Of a stretch of 64,000 nt of DNA, positions 6,921 to 15,449 are shown piece after piece. This DNA is from Mesorhizobium prunaredense (lineage in GTDB: Bacteria > Pseudomonadota > Alphaproteobacteria > Rhizobiales > Rhizobiaceae), in contig NZ_FTPD01000006.1 of assembly GCF_900156895.1 (NCBI RefSeq), forward strand, positions 248,001 to 312,000, read 5' to 3'. The translations under genes were made by a program, and so were the position numbers. A model generated the notes under the pieces. It searched no databases. It was not told the origin of the DNA and worked only from the letters and a program-made list of their open reading frames with translations. The stretch's first letter is position 1; each line of letters opens with the position of its first letter.

Positions 6921-7997
6921 TCAAGCCCTCATTGCCCGCAGGCGCTGACGCCACTGGTCGAGAACGACTGCGCCGATGATGATCACGCCCTTGACCATCT
7001 CCTGGTAGTAGGCGTCGAGGCGCAGGAAGGTGAAGCCGGAGATGATGACACCGAAGATCAGCGCACCGATTACCGTTCCGATGATCGAGCCGCGGCCGCC
7101 CGACAGCGAGACGCCGCCGATGACAGCCATGGCGATCGCGTCCAGTTCGTACATCACGCCCATGCCGGCCTGAGCGGTGAGGTTCTTGGAGCTCAGCACC
7201 ACGGCGGCCAGCGAGGCGAGGATACCGGCAATGACGAAGACGAGGATCTTGTGGTTCTGGACATTTATGCCGGACATGCGGGCGGCGTCCTCGTTGGAGC
7301 CGATGGCATAACAGTGCTTGCCGTACCTGGTGTATGACAGGATCAGCTGGAACAAAATCGCCAGCGATATGAAGATGATGACAGGCATCAGCCCCTTGCC
7401 GATGGCGGCGAAACTTTCGGTGGGAAACGAGATCGGCTGCCCCTTGGACCACCATTTGGCGACGCCGCGCGCGGTGACCATCATGCCGAGCGTGGCGATG
7501 AACGGCGGAATGCGGGTGTAGGCGACCAGCGTGCCGTTGATCAGGCCCGCCAGCAGGCCGCAGCCGATCGCGACGAGCACCGGCACGATCACCGGGAGGT
7601 CGGTCCAGCCCTGCGCGATGAACATCGCCTTGGGGTTAGGGTTGCCGTTGACCGTCGCCACCTGGGCGAAGCTCATGGCGATCATCGCCGTGGCGCCGAC
7701 GACCGAACCAGAGGAAAGGTCGATGCCGCCGGAAATGATCACCTGCGTCACGCCGATGGCGATGATGCCGACGATCGACACCTGCAGGATGATGATCTGC
7801 AGGCGCGCCTCGTTGAAGATCGTATGGACATTGGCGCGGGTGTTGAACAGGAAGCTGTCGCCAAGAAAGACCCGGCCTATCAGCTCGAAGGCGCCGACGA
7901 GGATGATGAGCGCCAGGAAAACGTTGAATTCGGCAGGCCACGTGCGCTTGTTCGCATCATAGCTGAGTCCGCCGACGCCATGGGTTGTCTGTGCCAA
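6921..7997 (-). CDS. Sugar ABC transporter permease (RbsC-like)
   Basis: 358 residues with about ten hydrophobic segments and the RbsC-family region (GGIDLSSGSVVGATAM, then GLLAGLINGTLVAYTRIPPFIATLGMM and IGGVSLSGGRGS, each in order along the chain). The TTG at 7997 is chosen as start: GGAGGAAG lies eight bases upstream on the minus strand. The ATG at 8018 would place the ribosome site inside the protein and falls within a repeated palindrome (8014-8117), so it is less likely. Forms the channel of the importer with the ATPase next to it. Confidence 0.85.
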   Translation of the reverse strand: MAQTTHGVGGLSYDANKRTWPAEFNVFLALIILVGAFELIGRVFLGDSFLFNTRANVHTIFNEARLQIIILQVSIVGIIAIGVTQVIISGGIDLSSGSVVGATAMIAMSFAQVATVNGNPNPKAMFIAQGWTDLPVIVPVLVAIGCGLLAGLINGTLVAYTRIPPFIATLGMMVTARGVAKWWSKGQPISFPTESFAAIGKGLMPVIIFISLAILFQLILSYTRYGKHCYAIGSNEDAARMSGINVQNHKILVFVIAGILASLAAVVLSSKNLTAQAGMGVMYELDAIAMAVIGGVSLSGGRGSIIGTVIGALIFGVIISGFTFLRLDAYYQEMVKGVIIIGAVVLDQWRQRLRAMRA

Positions 7998-8013
7998 ATC
8001 TGCTTCCTCCAAC

Positions 8014-8117
8014 CGCATCGGCCCGAAAATCGGGATCGATTTTCGGAGAGCACGATGCGTAGTCTCAAAGTTTTAGAGCGTACTTTTGTGCGTCCAAATG
8101 GACGCACGTCGCTCTAA
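8014..8117. repeat. Composite double-palindrome repeat, copy 1
   Basis: First module: CGCATCG...CGATGCG enclosing CGAAAATCG-GGAT-CGATTTTCG. Second module: TTAGAGCG...CGCTCTAA enclosing GTGCGTCC-AAAT-GGACGCAC. The same two-module design recurs at 15213, 26643, 46936 and 49798. It lies between the binding-protein and permease genes, where it could trim or stabilise the transcript so that the binding protein is made in excess. Confidence 0.8.
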
Positions 8118-8257
8118 TCGCAGTCGCCCTCCCGCCGCTTGTTTCGGCGATGAGGGAAAAGAGGGAGCGGCGCTGCTTTTTGTTCTTAAAACGTCGGATT
8201 TCCAAAAACCGGTCCGATGCTCTGACGCGCCGCTCCTATCGAGAACGCTCCTCTGCC

Positions 8258-9199
8258 TCAGTTCTTCTGCAGGAACTTGTCGATGTTTGCCGGCGTGACC
8301 AGCTGGAAGGGGATGTAGACCTTCTGCTCGACCGCCTCGCCCTTGGAAAGCTTGAGCGCCGCGTCGAGCGCCCCGGCGCCTTGGCCGGCCGCGTCCTGGA
8401 ACACGGTGACGTCGAGATCGCCCGCCTGCATCGCGGCAAGCGCGTCCTGGGTGGCGTCCACACCGCCGACGACAACCGACTTCATGTCGATATTGGCAGC
8501 CTTCATGGCCTGGATGGCGCCGATGGCGCTCTCGTCATTGTTGGCGATCACGCCATCGAACGGCGCGCCGGTCGACAGCCAGTTGGTCATCAGGTTCTGT
8601 GCTTCCTCGCGTTTCCAGTTCGACGTCTGCTTGTCGATGATCTTGATGAAGCTGCATTCGGGAGTGGCGATCACATCGTCGATGTCCTTGGTGCGCTGCA
8701 CCGCGGCCTGGTTCGACAACTCGCCCATGATCACATAGACGTTGGCTTCGGTCTTGCCGGCTTCCTTGAACAGGCGGCAGACTTCCTGGGTCTCGAGAGT
8801 GCCTGACTCAACCTCGTTCGAGGCGACGAAGGCCTGGTTGTCCGGCAGCGTGTCGACATTGACCGGCTCGCGGTTGACATAGACCAGCGGAACGTTGGCC
8901 GCAGCGGCGGCATCCGACATTGCCTGGGTGGCCGAGGTGTCGACTGGATTGACGACAATCGCGTCGACGCCCGAGGCGACGAAGTTCTTGATCTGGTCGA
9001 GCTGCTTGGCGACGTCGTTCTGCGCGTCCTCGACCTGCAGTTCCACGCCTTCCATGCCTTTGGCCTGCTCGATCATGCCGTTGCGCAGCACGGTGAGAAA
9101 ATTGTCGTCGAACAGCGCCATCGACACGCCGATTTTGGCAGCGAGGGCGGACGAGCTCATCAGCGCCAGGAATGCGGCGCCCAACAGCAGCTTTTTCAT
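8258..9199 (-). CDS. Sugar ABC transporter periplasmic substrate-binding protein
   Basis: 313 residues. A signal peptide (KKLLLGAAFLALMSSSALAA) is followed by a type I periplasmic-binding fold: IGVSMALFDDNFLTVLRNGM, then VNPVDTSATQAM near residue 85 and VVGGVDATQDALAAMQAG near residue 235, as in ribose/inositol binding proteins. First gene of the minus-strand operon. MocB of the rhizopine cluster and IbpA belong to the same family, so inositol, rhizopine or a pentose are all possible ligands. Confidence 0.9.
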   Translation of the reverse strand: MKKLLLGAAFLALMSSSALAAKIGVSMALFDDNFLTVLRNGMIEQAKGMEGVELQVEDAQNDVAKQLDQIKNFVASGVDAIVVNPVDTSATQAMSDAAAAANVPLVYVNREPVNVDTLPDNQAFVASNEVESGTLETQEVCRLFKEAGKTEANVYVIMGELSNQAAVQRTKDIDDVIATPECSFIKIIDKQTSNWKREEAQNLMTNWLSTGAPFDGVIANNDESAIGAIQAMKAANIDMKSVVVGGVDATQDALAAMQAGDLDVTVFQDAAGQGAGALDAALKLSKGEAVEQKVYIPFQLVTPANIDKFLQKN

Positions 9200-9570
9200 T
9201 CTATTTCTCCTCCACAGAATTGGTGTCCGGCTGCACCGATCTACCCGGAATCCCCGATCTCCCAGGGAATCTCTCCCGATTGCTTCTCCGTTTCCGACGG
9301 CGATTTCCGCGTTGGCTGGAACGCCAAGCCCCTCCGTTGAAACAGATGCTCCGGAACGAAAGAACCAAAATACCTAGTTGGTGAAATATTTATTCCATTC
9401 TACGGGCGGGCGTCAAGGAGATTCCGAAAGCGGCTGCCGGATTTTTCGGACAACGCGGCTGAGGGCCGGCAAATCTTCTGCAAGAATCCATCAGGCTGAT
9501 GGTTCACATCATTGCCGACGCCCCGATCTAAACAGGATGTCTTGGCAGAGCCCAGCTGTTCTGCTCGAAC
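9200..9570. promoter_or_regulatory. Upstream region of the ABC transporter operon with two candidate operators
   Basis: No gene is seen in these 371 bases between the binding-protein start and the LacI-type gene's stop. Two dyads stand out: an AT-rich imperfect palindrome at 9380-9396 (GGTGAAATATTTATTCC) and a perfect 15-bp palindrome at 9488-9502 (CCATCAG-G-CTGATGG). Either could bind the adjacent LacI-type or the RpiR-type regulator. A purine-rich ribosome site (GGAGGAGAAATAG on the minus strand) precedes the binding-protein ATG. Confidence 0.45.
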
Positions 9571-10602
9571 CTAGATGTTCTCCGGCAGATAGATGTCGAA
9601 GGGCAGGAAGGTCTGGCCCGGCGCATTGGCAGCGCCTGCTTCGATGGCATGCACCATCAGCCCGACAAGCTCGCGGCATAGTGCTGCCAGCGGCGTCGAA
9701 ATCACCATGGTCAGGATGTTGTCGGCGAGCGCCGCGCGCGATTCGGCGTTGATCTCGTTGCAGACGACCACCGGCATGCTGGCCGGCCTGGCCGCCCGTA
9801 GCGCGGAAACCGCGCCTTCCATGCCGCCGCCCGCGACGTAGCAGCCGGCCAGATCCGGGTACCGCGCCAGAAGATCGATCATTGCATCATGGGTCACCTG
9901 GTTGGCTTCCAGGTTGACCAGCGTCTCCATCACCGTGAATTCCGGCGCATGCTCGCGGAAAAACGATCTGAAGCCGATCTCGCGCAGCTCATGGCCATGG
10001 AAGCGATGGCTGCCGACGAAAAGTGCGACTTTGCCGGGCTTCCTCGCCGCTCTGGCGATCATCCAGGCCGCGGTACGACCGACCTTGCGGTTGTCGAGGC
10101 CGACATAGCCCTCGCGGATGCCGGCTGCAAAGTCGGATAGCAGGGAGAAGACGGGTTGCCCCCTCGCCTTCAGGGTCTCGACGGCTGCCGTCAGCGTCGG
10201 ATGGTCCGGACCGACAAGGGCGACTGCCCTGGATTTCGCCGCCAGCTTGCGCATCTGCGCGGCGATCTCGTCGGGCGCCAGCGAACTGGCGAAATCGATA
10301 GTTGCGACGCCGCGGAAGCGCTGCGATTGCGAAACAGCCAGTTCGATCTCCCTGGCGAAATCGCTGTAGAAAACATCATTGCCCCTCAGCAGCAGAAAGC
10401 CGAGCCGGTATTCCGGCAGCTCCTGGCGCATCCGCTGCTTGATCAGCCCGGCGGCGTGGTAGCCGATGCTGGTGGCGGCCTCATAGACGCGGCGCGCGGT
10501 TTCCTCGCGCACAGGCAGGCGATTGTTCAGCACCCGATCGACGGTGGCGACGCTGACCCCCGAAATACGCGCCAGATCGGTGATGGTCGGCCGTTTTGCC
10601 AT
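9571..10602 (-). CDS. LacI-family transcriptional regulator
   Basis: 343 residues. Residues 5-50 form the LacI helix-turn-helix with hinge (TITDLARISGVSVATVDRVL, then NNRLPVREETARRVYEAA), and the rest is a periplasmic-binding-like effector domain. It diverges from the mocDEF-like genes and stands upstream of the ABC transporter operon, so it may control either or both. Effector likely a cyclitol or sugar; this is inference from context. Confidence 0.9.
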   Translation of the reverse strand: MAKRPTITDLARISGVSVATVDRVLNNRLPVREETARRVYEAATSIGYHAAGLIKQRMRQELPEYRLGFLLLRGNDVFYSDFAREIELAVSQSQRFRGVATIDFASSLAPDEIAAQMRKLAAKSRAVALVGPDHPTLTAAVETLKARGQPVFSLLSDFAAGIREGYVGLDNRKVGRTAAWMIARAARKPGKVALFVGSHRFHGHELREIGFRSFFREHAPEFTVMETLVNLEANQVTHDAMIDLLARYPDLAGCYVAGGGMEGAVSALRAARPASMPVVVCNEINAESRAALADNILTMVISTPLAALCRELVGLMVHAIEAGAANAPGQTFLPFDIYLPENI

Positions 10603-10626
10603 ACGCTTCCTGCCTGATTGCCTGGC

Positions 10627-10668
10627 ATAGGCTATACATCATTCTGATGGGAAATGATAGAAACTATC
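10627..10668. promoter_or_regulatory. Two related palindromes in the lacI/mocD divergent promoter, candidate operators
   Basis: ATAG-G-CTAT (10627-10635) and GATAG-AAA-CTATC (10656-10668) share the half-site ATAG/CTAT and are spaced about three helical turns apart centre to centre. They lie 25-66 bp upstream of the LacI-type gene start, in the 165-bp region shared with the desaturase gene. LacI proteins commonly bind such dyads; which protein binds here is not known. Confidence 0.45.
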
Positions 10669-10767
10669 TTCATGATGTTGAGCCTATCACGGCTTGGCGT
10701 TATCTTAGAGCATAAGCACCTGTGGCAGAGGCATCCATTCCTACGGATGCCGACGGAGGCAGCCTCA

Positions 10768-11877
10768 ATGGAAGCGACACTATCCGCAATGCCGTCCCGG
10801 CGAGACTACAGCCTGCTCGGCCGCGACGCGAAGCGCGCCGTCGAGACCGGGCTGGCGGCGGCCGAATGGTATCATACCGACGTGCCCCGCAAGCAGATGA
10901 AGGAGCTGATGCAGCGCTCCGATGGGCCGGCGATCCGCGACACCATCATCTGGCTCTCCGCCCTGGTCCTGAGCGGCGCCGGCGGCGCCTGGTTCTGGGG
11001 CACATGGTGGTGCGTGCCGTTCTTCTTCGTCTATGGCGTGCTCTACGGCTCTTCCACCGATTCACGCTGGCACGAATGCGGCCACGGCACCGCCTTCAGG
11101 ACGCAGTGGATGAATGATGCGGTCTATCAGATCGCCTGCTTCATGATCATGCGCAACCCGGTGACCTGGCGCTGGAGCCATACGCGGCATCACACTGACA
11201 CGATCATCGTCGGCCGCGATCCGGAGATCGCGGTGATGCGCCCACCGGATCTGTTGCGCGTCGTGCTCAATTTCTTCGGCATTGTCGATGCCTGGCATGC
11301 CATGACCGACATGGTGCGCAACGCGGCCGGTAACATCAGCCCGGCGGAAAAGACCTTCATTCCCGAGCAGGAGCAGCCAAAGGCGATCCGCATTGCCCGC
11401 ATCTGGATCGCGATCTATGCCGCGACAATCGCGCTGGCGATTTATAGCGGCTCGTTCCTGCCCTTGATGCTGGTCGGTCTGCCCAGGCTTTACGGCGCCT
11501 GGCATCATGTCATGACCGGCCTGCTGCAGCATGGCGGCCTCGCCGAAAACGTCATCGACCACCGCCTCAACAGCCGCACCGTCCACATGAACCCGATCAG
11601 CCGCTTCATCTACTGGAACATGAACTACCATGTCGAGCACCACATGTTTCCGATGGTGCCCTATCACGCGCTGCCGAGGCTGCATGAGCTGATCAAGCAT
11701 GATCTGCCGGCGCCGACGCCATCGATCCTGGCCGGCTATCGCGAGATGGTGCCTGCCTTCCTGCGCCAACTGCGCAATGAAGACTATTTTCTCAAGCGCG
11801 AACTGCCGCCGACTGCCAAGCCTTATCGCGAGGAATTCCACAACGATAACGATGCTGTCGCGGCAGCAGCCGAATGA
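10768..11877 (+). CDS. mocD: MocD-like fatty acid desaturase/hydrocarbon oxygenase-family membrane protein
   Basis: 369 residues with the three histidine boxes of the membrane di-iron family: HECGH at 102-106, HTRHH at 138-142 and HVEHH at 288-292, plus hydrophobic segments around 60-95 and 210-245. ATG 10768 is preceded by GGAGG at nine bases; an earlier in-frame ATG at 10654 lies in the operator region. With the Rieske ferredoxin and reductase genes that follow, it forms the mocDEF arrangement described for rhizopine (3-O-methyl-scyllo-inosamine) use in Sinorhizobium, where the set is proposed to demethylate the rhizopine. A lipid desaturase role is the alternative, but the dedicated electron-transfer partners and sugar-type regulator favour the first view. 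Confidence 0.7.
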   Translation: MEATLSAMPSRRDYSLLGRDAKRAVETGLAAAEWYHTDVPRKQMKELMQRSDGPAIRDTIIWLSALVLSGAGGAWFWGTWWCVPFFFVYGVLYGSSTDSRWHECGHGTAFRTQWMNDAVYQIACFMIMRNPVTWRWSHTRHHTDTIIVGRDPEIAVMRPPDLLRVVLNFFGIVDAWHAMTDMVRNAAGNISPAEKTFIPEQEQPKAIRIARIWIAIYAATIALAIYSGSFLPLMLVGLPRLYGAWHHVMTGLLQHGGLAENVIDHRLNSRTVHMNPISRFIYWNMNYHVEHHMFPMVPYHALPRLHELIKHDLPAPTPSILAGYREMVPAFLRQLRNEDYFLKRELPPTAKPYREEFHNDNDAVAAAAE

Positions 11878-11931
11878 TTTGCGCGCCTGTGCCGGGGCAC
11901 GTTGACCAAGCAAAATTATGCCGGAGGACCA

Positions 11932-12246
11932 ATGAGCGACTGGGTCGAGGCCTGTGGTGCCGATGACATCGACGAAGAGGACGTGATGCGGTTCGACCAT
12001 GACGGCCGCACCTTCGCCATCTATCGCAGTCCCGACGACGAATATTTCGCGACGGACGGCCTTTGCACGCATGAGAAGGTGCATCTGGCCGACGGGCTGG
12101 TGATGGACGACATCATCGAATGCCCGAAACACAATGGCCGCTTCAACTACAAGACTGGCGCAGCCAGGGGCGCGCCGGTCTGCGTCAATCTCAGGACCTA
12201 TCCGGTCAAACTCGACGCCGGCAAAGTCCTCATTCAGATCGGGTGA
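11932..12246 (+). CDS. mocE: MocE-like Rieske-type 2Fe-2S ferredoxin
   Basis: 104 residues, a free-standing Rieske domain. The cluster ligands are C45-T-H47 and C64-P-K-H67, normal spacing for biphenyl-type Rieske ferredoxins. ATG 11932 has GGAGG six bases upstream. It would shuttle electrons from the FAD reductase encoded six bases downstream to the di-iron oxygenase encoded upstream. Soluble, cytoplasmic. Confidence 0.85.
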   Translation: MSDWVEACGADDIDEEDVMRFDHDGRTFAIYRSPDDEYFATDGLCTHEKVHLADGLVMDDIIECPKHNGRFNYKTGAARGAPVCVNLRTYPVKLDAGKVLIQIG

Positions 12247-12251
12247 CGGTG

Positions 12252-13481
12252 ATGGCGAAAGGAATGCTCATCATCGGCGCCGGCGAATGCGGCGGGCGGG
12301 CTGCCTTGGCGCTGCGCGATCTCGGCTATGATGGCCCGGTGACGCTGGTCGGCGACGAGCCGCATCTGCCTTACGAGCGGCCGCCGCTGTCGAAGGACGC
12401 GATGGCCGGCGATGCGCCAGTGATCAAGGCGATCGCCAGCGATGAAATCCTGGCCGAGAGATCGATAAGGCATATCCGTTCGGTTCAGGCGGTGGCGATC
12501 GACCGCGCTGCGCATGGCGTGCGCCTGTCGGACGGCTCGATCCTGCCCTACGACAAGCTGCTGCTGGCGACCGGTTCCCTGCCGCGCAGACTGCCAATGC
12601 CGGGCCTCGGGCCGCGTTGTGTCTATCTCCGGACCTTCAACGACGCGCTGGCCATTCGCGCCCATCTCAGCGCCGGAAACCGCATCGCCATCGTTGGCGG
12701 CGGCTTCATCGGTCTTGAACTCGCCGCCGCGGCACGCAGACTGGGCGCAGTTGTCACCGTCATCGAGGCGCAGCCGCGCATCCTGATGCGCGGCGTGCCG
12801 GCCGAGATCGCCAAAATCATCCACCAGGCGCATGAAGCCGAAGGCGTCAAAATCCTGTGCGGCGACGCAATCGCGGCGATTGCCGATGACGGCGCCCAGG
12901 TGCGCATCGCGCTTGCCGGCGGGCAGGACATCGTCGCCGACCTGGCGGTGATCGGCATCGGCGCTGTGCCGGTGACCGGGCTTGCCGCGGAAGCGGGCCT
13001 GACGATCGACAACGGCATAGCCGTCGATGCCGAGCTTCGCACCAGCGATCCGGACATCTTTGCCGCCGGCGATTGCTGCTCGTTTCCGCTTGCCGTCTAT
13101 GGCGGCCGGCGCGTGCGGCTGGAGGCTTGGCGCAACGCGCAGGAGCAGGGCGCGCTTGCGGCCAGCAACATGCTTGGCGCCGGTGAGGCCCACGCGGCTG
13201 TGCCATGGTTCTGGTCGGATCAGTACGGCCTGACCTTGCAGATATCTGGGCTCTCGGACGAGGGCAGCAAGGTCGTGCGCCGCGACCTCGACGACGGCGC
13301 CTTCATCCTGTTTCATCTGGCGCAGGACGGCAGGCTGGTCGCAGCGAGCGGCATCGGTCCGGGCAATTCTGTCGCCCGCGACATCAGGCTGGCCGAGATG
13401 CTGATCGCAAAAAGGGCAAAGCCGGCGCCTGAGGCGCTCGGTTCGCAAACGATCAAGCTGAAGTCGCTGCTGGCAGCGTGA
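12252..13481 (+). CDS. mocF: MocF-like FAD-dependent ferredoxin reductase
   Basis: 409 residues. FAD-binding GAGECGG (residues 8-14), NAD-binding VGGGFIGLELAAAARRLG near 150 and the second FAD motif DIFAAGDCCSFP near 270, in the order of putidaredoxin reductase-type enzymes; a C-terminal reductase domain follows. It transfers electrons from NAD(P)H to the Rieske ferredoxin encoded six bases upstream. Last gene of the mocDEF-like operon. Confidence 0.8.
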   Translation: MAKGMLIIGAGECGGRAALALRDLGYDGPVTLVGDEPHLPYERPPLSKDAMAGDAPVIKAIASDEILAERSIRHIRSVQAVAIDRAAHGVRLSDGSILPYDKLLLATGSLPRRLPMPGLGPRCVYLRTFNDALAIRAHLSAGNRIAIVGGGFIGLELAAAARRLGAVVTVIEAQPRILMRGVPAEIAKIIHQAHEAEGVKILCGDAIAAIADDGAQVRIALAGGQDIVADLAVIGIGAVPVTGLAAEAGLTIDNGIAVDAELRTSDPDIFAAGDCCSFPLAVYGGRRVRLEAWRNAQEQGALAASNMLGAGEAHAAVPWFWSDQYGLTLQISGLSDEGSKVVRRDLDDGAFILFHLAQDGRLVAASGIGPGNSVARDIRLAEMLIAKRAKPAPEALGSQTIKLKSLLAA

Positions 13482-13533
13482 TCTGAGGGCGCGGCTGTCG
13501 TGGAGATCCAGTGACGGCAGTGCTTTCAACCTG

Positions 13534-13823
13534 TCAGCCATCGCCTTCGTAAAAAATGGCCTCGATGTCGCGGGCGCCATGAAAAATTCGCTCGATGCGT
13601 ATGGCAGCGCCTTCGACAGTGTAGAAAATTACATAACGCTGGAAGGCAACGGAGCGCAGACCGGAACGCGGGGAACTCCGCCGTGCGGTGCGTCGACAAT
13701 CCGGCTACAACGCGCCCTGAGAGCCGTTACAAAGCGCATCGCGGCTGCGGGGTTTTCAGCGTGAATATAGTCGCCAATGTCCTCAATGTCCTGCGCGGCG
13801 GCAGGGGCGAAGAGGACCGCCAT
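13534..13823 (-). pseudogene. parE: ParE-type toxin, frameshifted
   Basis: The first part (MAVLFAPAAAQDIEDIGDYI, then ENPAAAMRFVTALRARCSRI and DAPHGGVPR) is the N-terminal half of a RelE/ParE toxin. After about 50 residues the frame turns into unrelated residues and stops at 13629, but a neighbouring frame continues with GLRSVAFQRYVIFYTVEG and RIERIFHGARDIEAIFY, the usual ParE C-terminal half, to a stop at 13534. A single-base loss or a +1 shift near 13670-13680 explains this. The antitoxin gene upstream is intact. Confidence 0.8.
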
Positions 13824-14081
13824 TTATTTGCGGGTTCCGTCCCCGTACTTGGCTTCCAACCTGTCAAAAATCTCGTCGGCTGGAATGCCGGGGCCGCTCA
13901 CAACACCGGCCCGGATATCATCACGAAGCGCGGCAAGCTTGGCTTTCCGCTGCGCCTCGCGTTCCTCGAGCAGGCGTAAGCTATCGCGCAGAACTTCGCT
14001 GGCGCTGGCATAGCGGCCGCTCCCCACCAGTTCGCGCACCAGCGTCTCATAGCGAGCGCCAATATTGTAACTTGAAGGCAT
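13824..14081 (-). CDS. parD: ParD-type antitoxin
   Basis: 85 residues: a ribbon-helix-helix N-terminal part (YNIGARYETLVRELVGSGRY then ASASEVLRDSLRLLEERE) and a basic/acidic tail that would wrap the toxin. Its TAA stop directly abuts the ATG of the broken parE. The antitoxin may persist as an autorepressor or as a neutraliser of related toxins elsewhere. Confidence 0.85.
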   Translation of the reverse strand: MPSSYNIGARYETLVRELVGSGRYASASEVLRDSLRLLEEREAQRKAKLAALRDDIRAGVVSGPGIPADEIFDRLEAKYGDGTRK

Positions 14082-14234
14082 AGGTCAGACCCTTTCGTTA
14101 TCGGATTTTATCAATTTTTGATAAATCCACCAAGCCAAATCTGCTGGGTCGGCATGGATGCCATACCCTTGGCTCTCGGCGACGGTGGGGCAGCGGAGCG
14201 AGCTCGGAAAGGCTCTCCTTGACTCGTGGCGCAT

Positions 14235-15194
14235 CTAAAACAGCGCGTTCAGCTCCGGCAGTTTGTCGTTGACCAGCCAGCCATAGTAATTTTCCTCGGG
14301 CAGCTTCTCCGGTTCGCCCGCGGCGCGGCGCCTGTCGTTTTCGGCCTTCAGCGCATGGGCGCGCTGCTCAGGATTGCCGACATTGTAGAGCGTCGATGTG
14401 ATGCCGGGATTGCCCGATATGTCGAAGCCGGCAATGCTCCGATAGGCATCGATCGATTTCCGGATCGTCGCCGCGACATAATCCAAGGTCAGGTCCGGAT
14501 CCATGATGGTCTTGTAGACCGCGTTCGGATCGCCGACGTCGAGCTTCGGCAGGCCGGAAACCTGGTGCACGAGATCGCTCATCTGCAAGGCGGTCAGCGG
14601 ATTGAGCTGCCCCAGGCCAAAAGTCTGGCCGGCATAATAGGGCTGGAAGAAAGTCGCGCCGAAGCGGTCGTCGGGGAAGCTCTCACCGCCGACAGTCTTG
14701 CCGCGAAAGGAAAGGTTCCACACCTGCTCGCGGCATTCCCAGAGCTCGTAACTATCCGATTTGCCGACGCATTCCTGGAATTGCGGCCGTTGCACGAAAT
14801 CGGTGATGTCCTCGCCTTCATAGGCGAAGGACAGCTTGCTCGACAGATAGGAGATCGCCTTGACGTAGTAGGTCTGCAGCCGGTCGTAGGCGTCGACATT
14901 GTAGGTGTGCTCGCCGACGATGGCGCCGACGATATGCATAGGATCGATGCCATAGGTCGCTGCTGCCTGCTCGATCTTGCCGCGAAGACCGGCGTCGTGC
15001 TGCAGCAGCGCATAGACCTTGCGGTATTTCGCCTGGAAGGTGGTGTTGGTGGCCTGGGTGCGCCGGCTTGAGGCGCCCGGTATGTTGGGTTGCTCGACAT
15101 GACTGTTGCCAGGCGGCACCATCGTCGCCGCTTCGGCGGCGAACATGGCTGTCGCCAGCGTCAACCCGAGAGTGACGAGGATCGTTTTTTTCAT
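14235..15194 (-). CDS. DUF1402-family exported protein
   Basis: 319 residues with a signal peptide (KKTILVTLGLTLATAMFAAEA). The middle contains YGIDPMHIVGAIVGEHTYN and QTFGLGQLNPLTALQ, which resemble the catalytic-Glu and Gly-Gln-Leu motifs of lytic transglycosylases; this fits the DUF1402 family, conserved in Rhizobiales. The ATG at 15194 gives the signal peptide; longer in-frame readings enter a repeat. A cell-wall role is an inference. Confidence 0.75.
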   Translation of the reverse strand: MKKTILVTLGLTLATAMFAAEAATMVPPGNSHVEQPNIPGASSRRTQATNTTFQAKYRKVYALLQHDAGLRGKIEQAAATYGIDPMHIVGAIVGEHTYNVDAYDRLQTYYVKAISYLSSKLSFAYEGEDITDFVQRPQFQECVGKSDSYELWECREQVWNLSFRGKTVGGESFPDDRFGATFFQPYYAGQTFGLGQLNPLTALQMSDLVHQVSGLPKLDVGDPNAVYKTIMDPDLTLDYVAATIRKSIDAYRSIAGFDISGNPGITSTLYNVGNPEQRAHALKAENDRRRAAGEPEKLPEENYYGWLVNDKLPELNALF

Positions 15195-15212
15195 GCGCCG
15201 CCGCCTGCAACA

Positions 15213-15303
15213 ACGCATGACCCTCGGAACCGATTTTCGGGGGTCATGCGCAGAACCAACTATACAGCGTCCTTTGCGCATCCAAAAAGCTGCGCGACGC
15301 TGG
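15213..15303. repeat. Composite double-palindrome repeat, copy 2
   Basis: First module: CGCATGACCC...GGGTCATGCG (10-bp arms). Second module: CAGCGTC...GACGCTG with inner GCGCA/TGCGC. Same design as the copies at 8014, 26643, 46936 and 49798. It lies in the space between hslU and the DUF1402 gene on the minus strand. Confidence 0.75.
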
Positions 15304-15449
15304 TGTTGCCGGCAAACTAGGTAAAGCTGGAACGGGAGTCGAGAGCCCCGTCGCCCGGCAAGACAAAAGCTGGCCAGATGCTTCCATTTGGCCACACGTC
15401 CCGGAACGTGCCGGCTCCGCCGGCCCGCCTCTTGCGGATGGATCGCCTG

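Noticed and set aside
7998..8018. ATG start of the sugar permease at 8018
   Set aside because: It lies inside a repeated palindrome and upstream of the GGAGGA site that serves the TTG at 7997.
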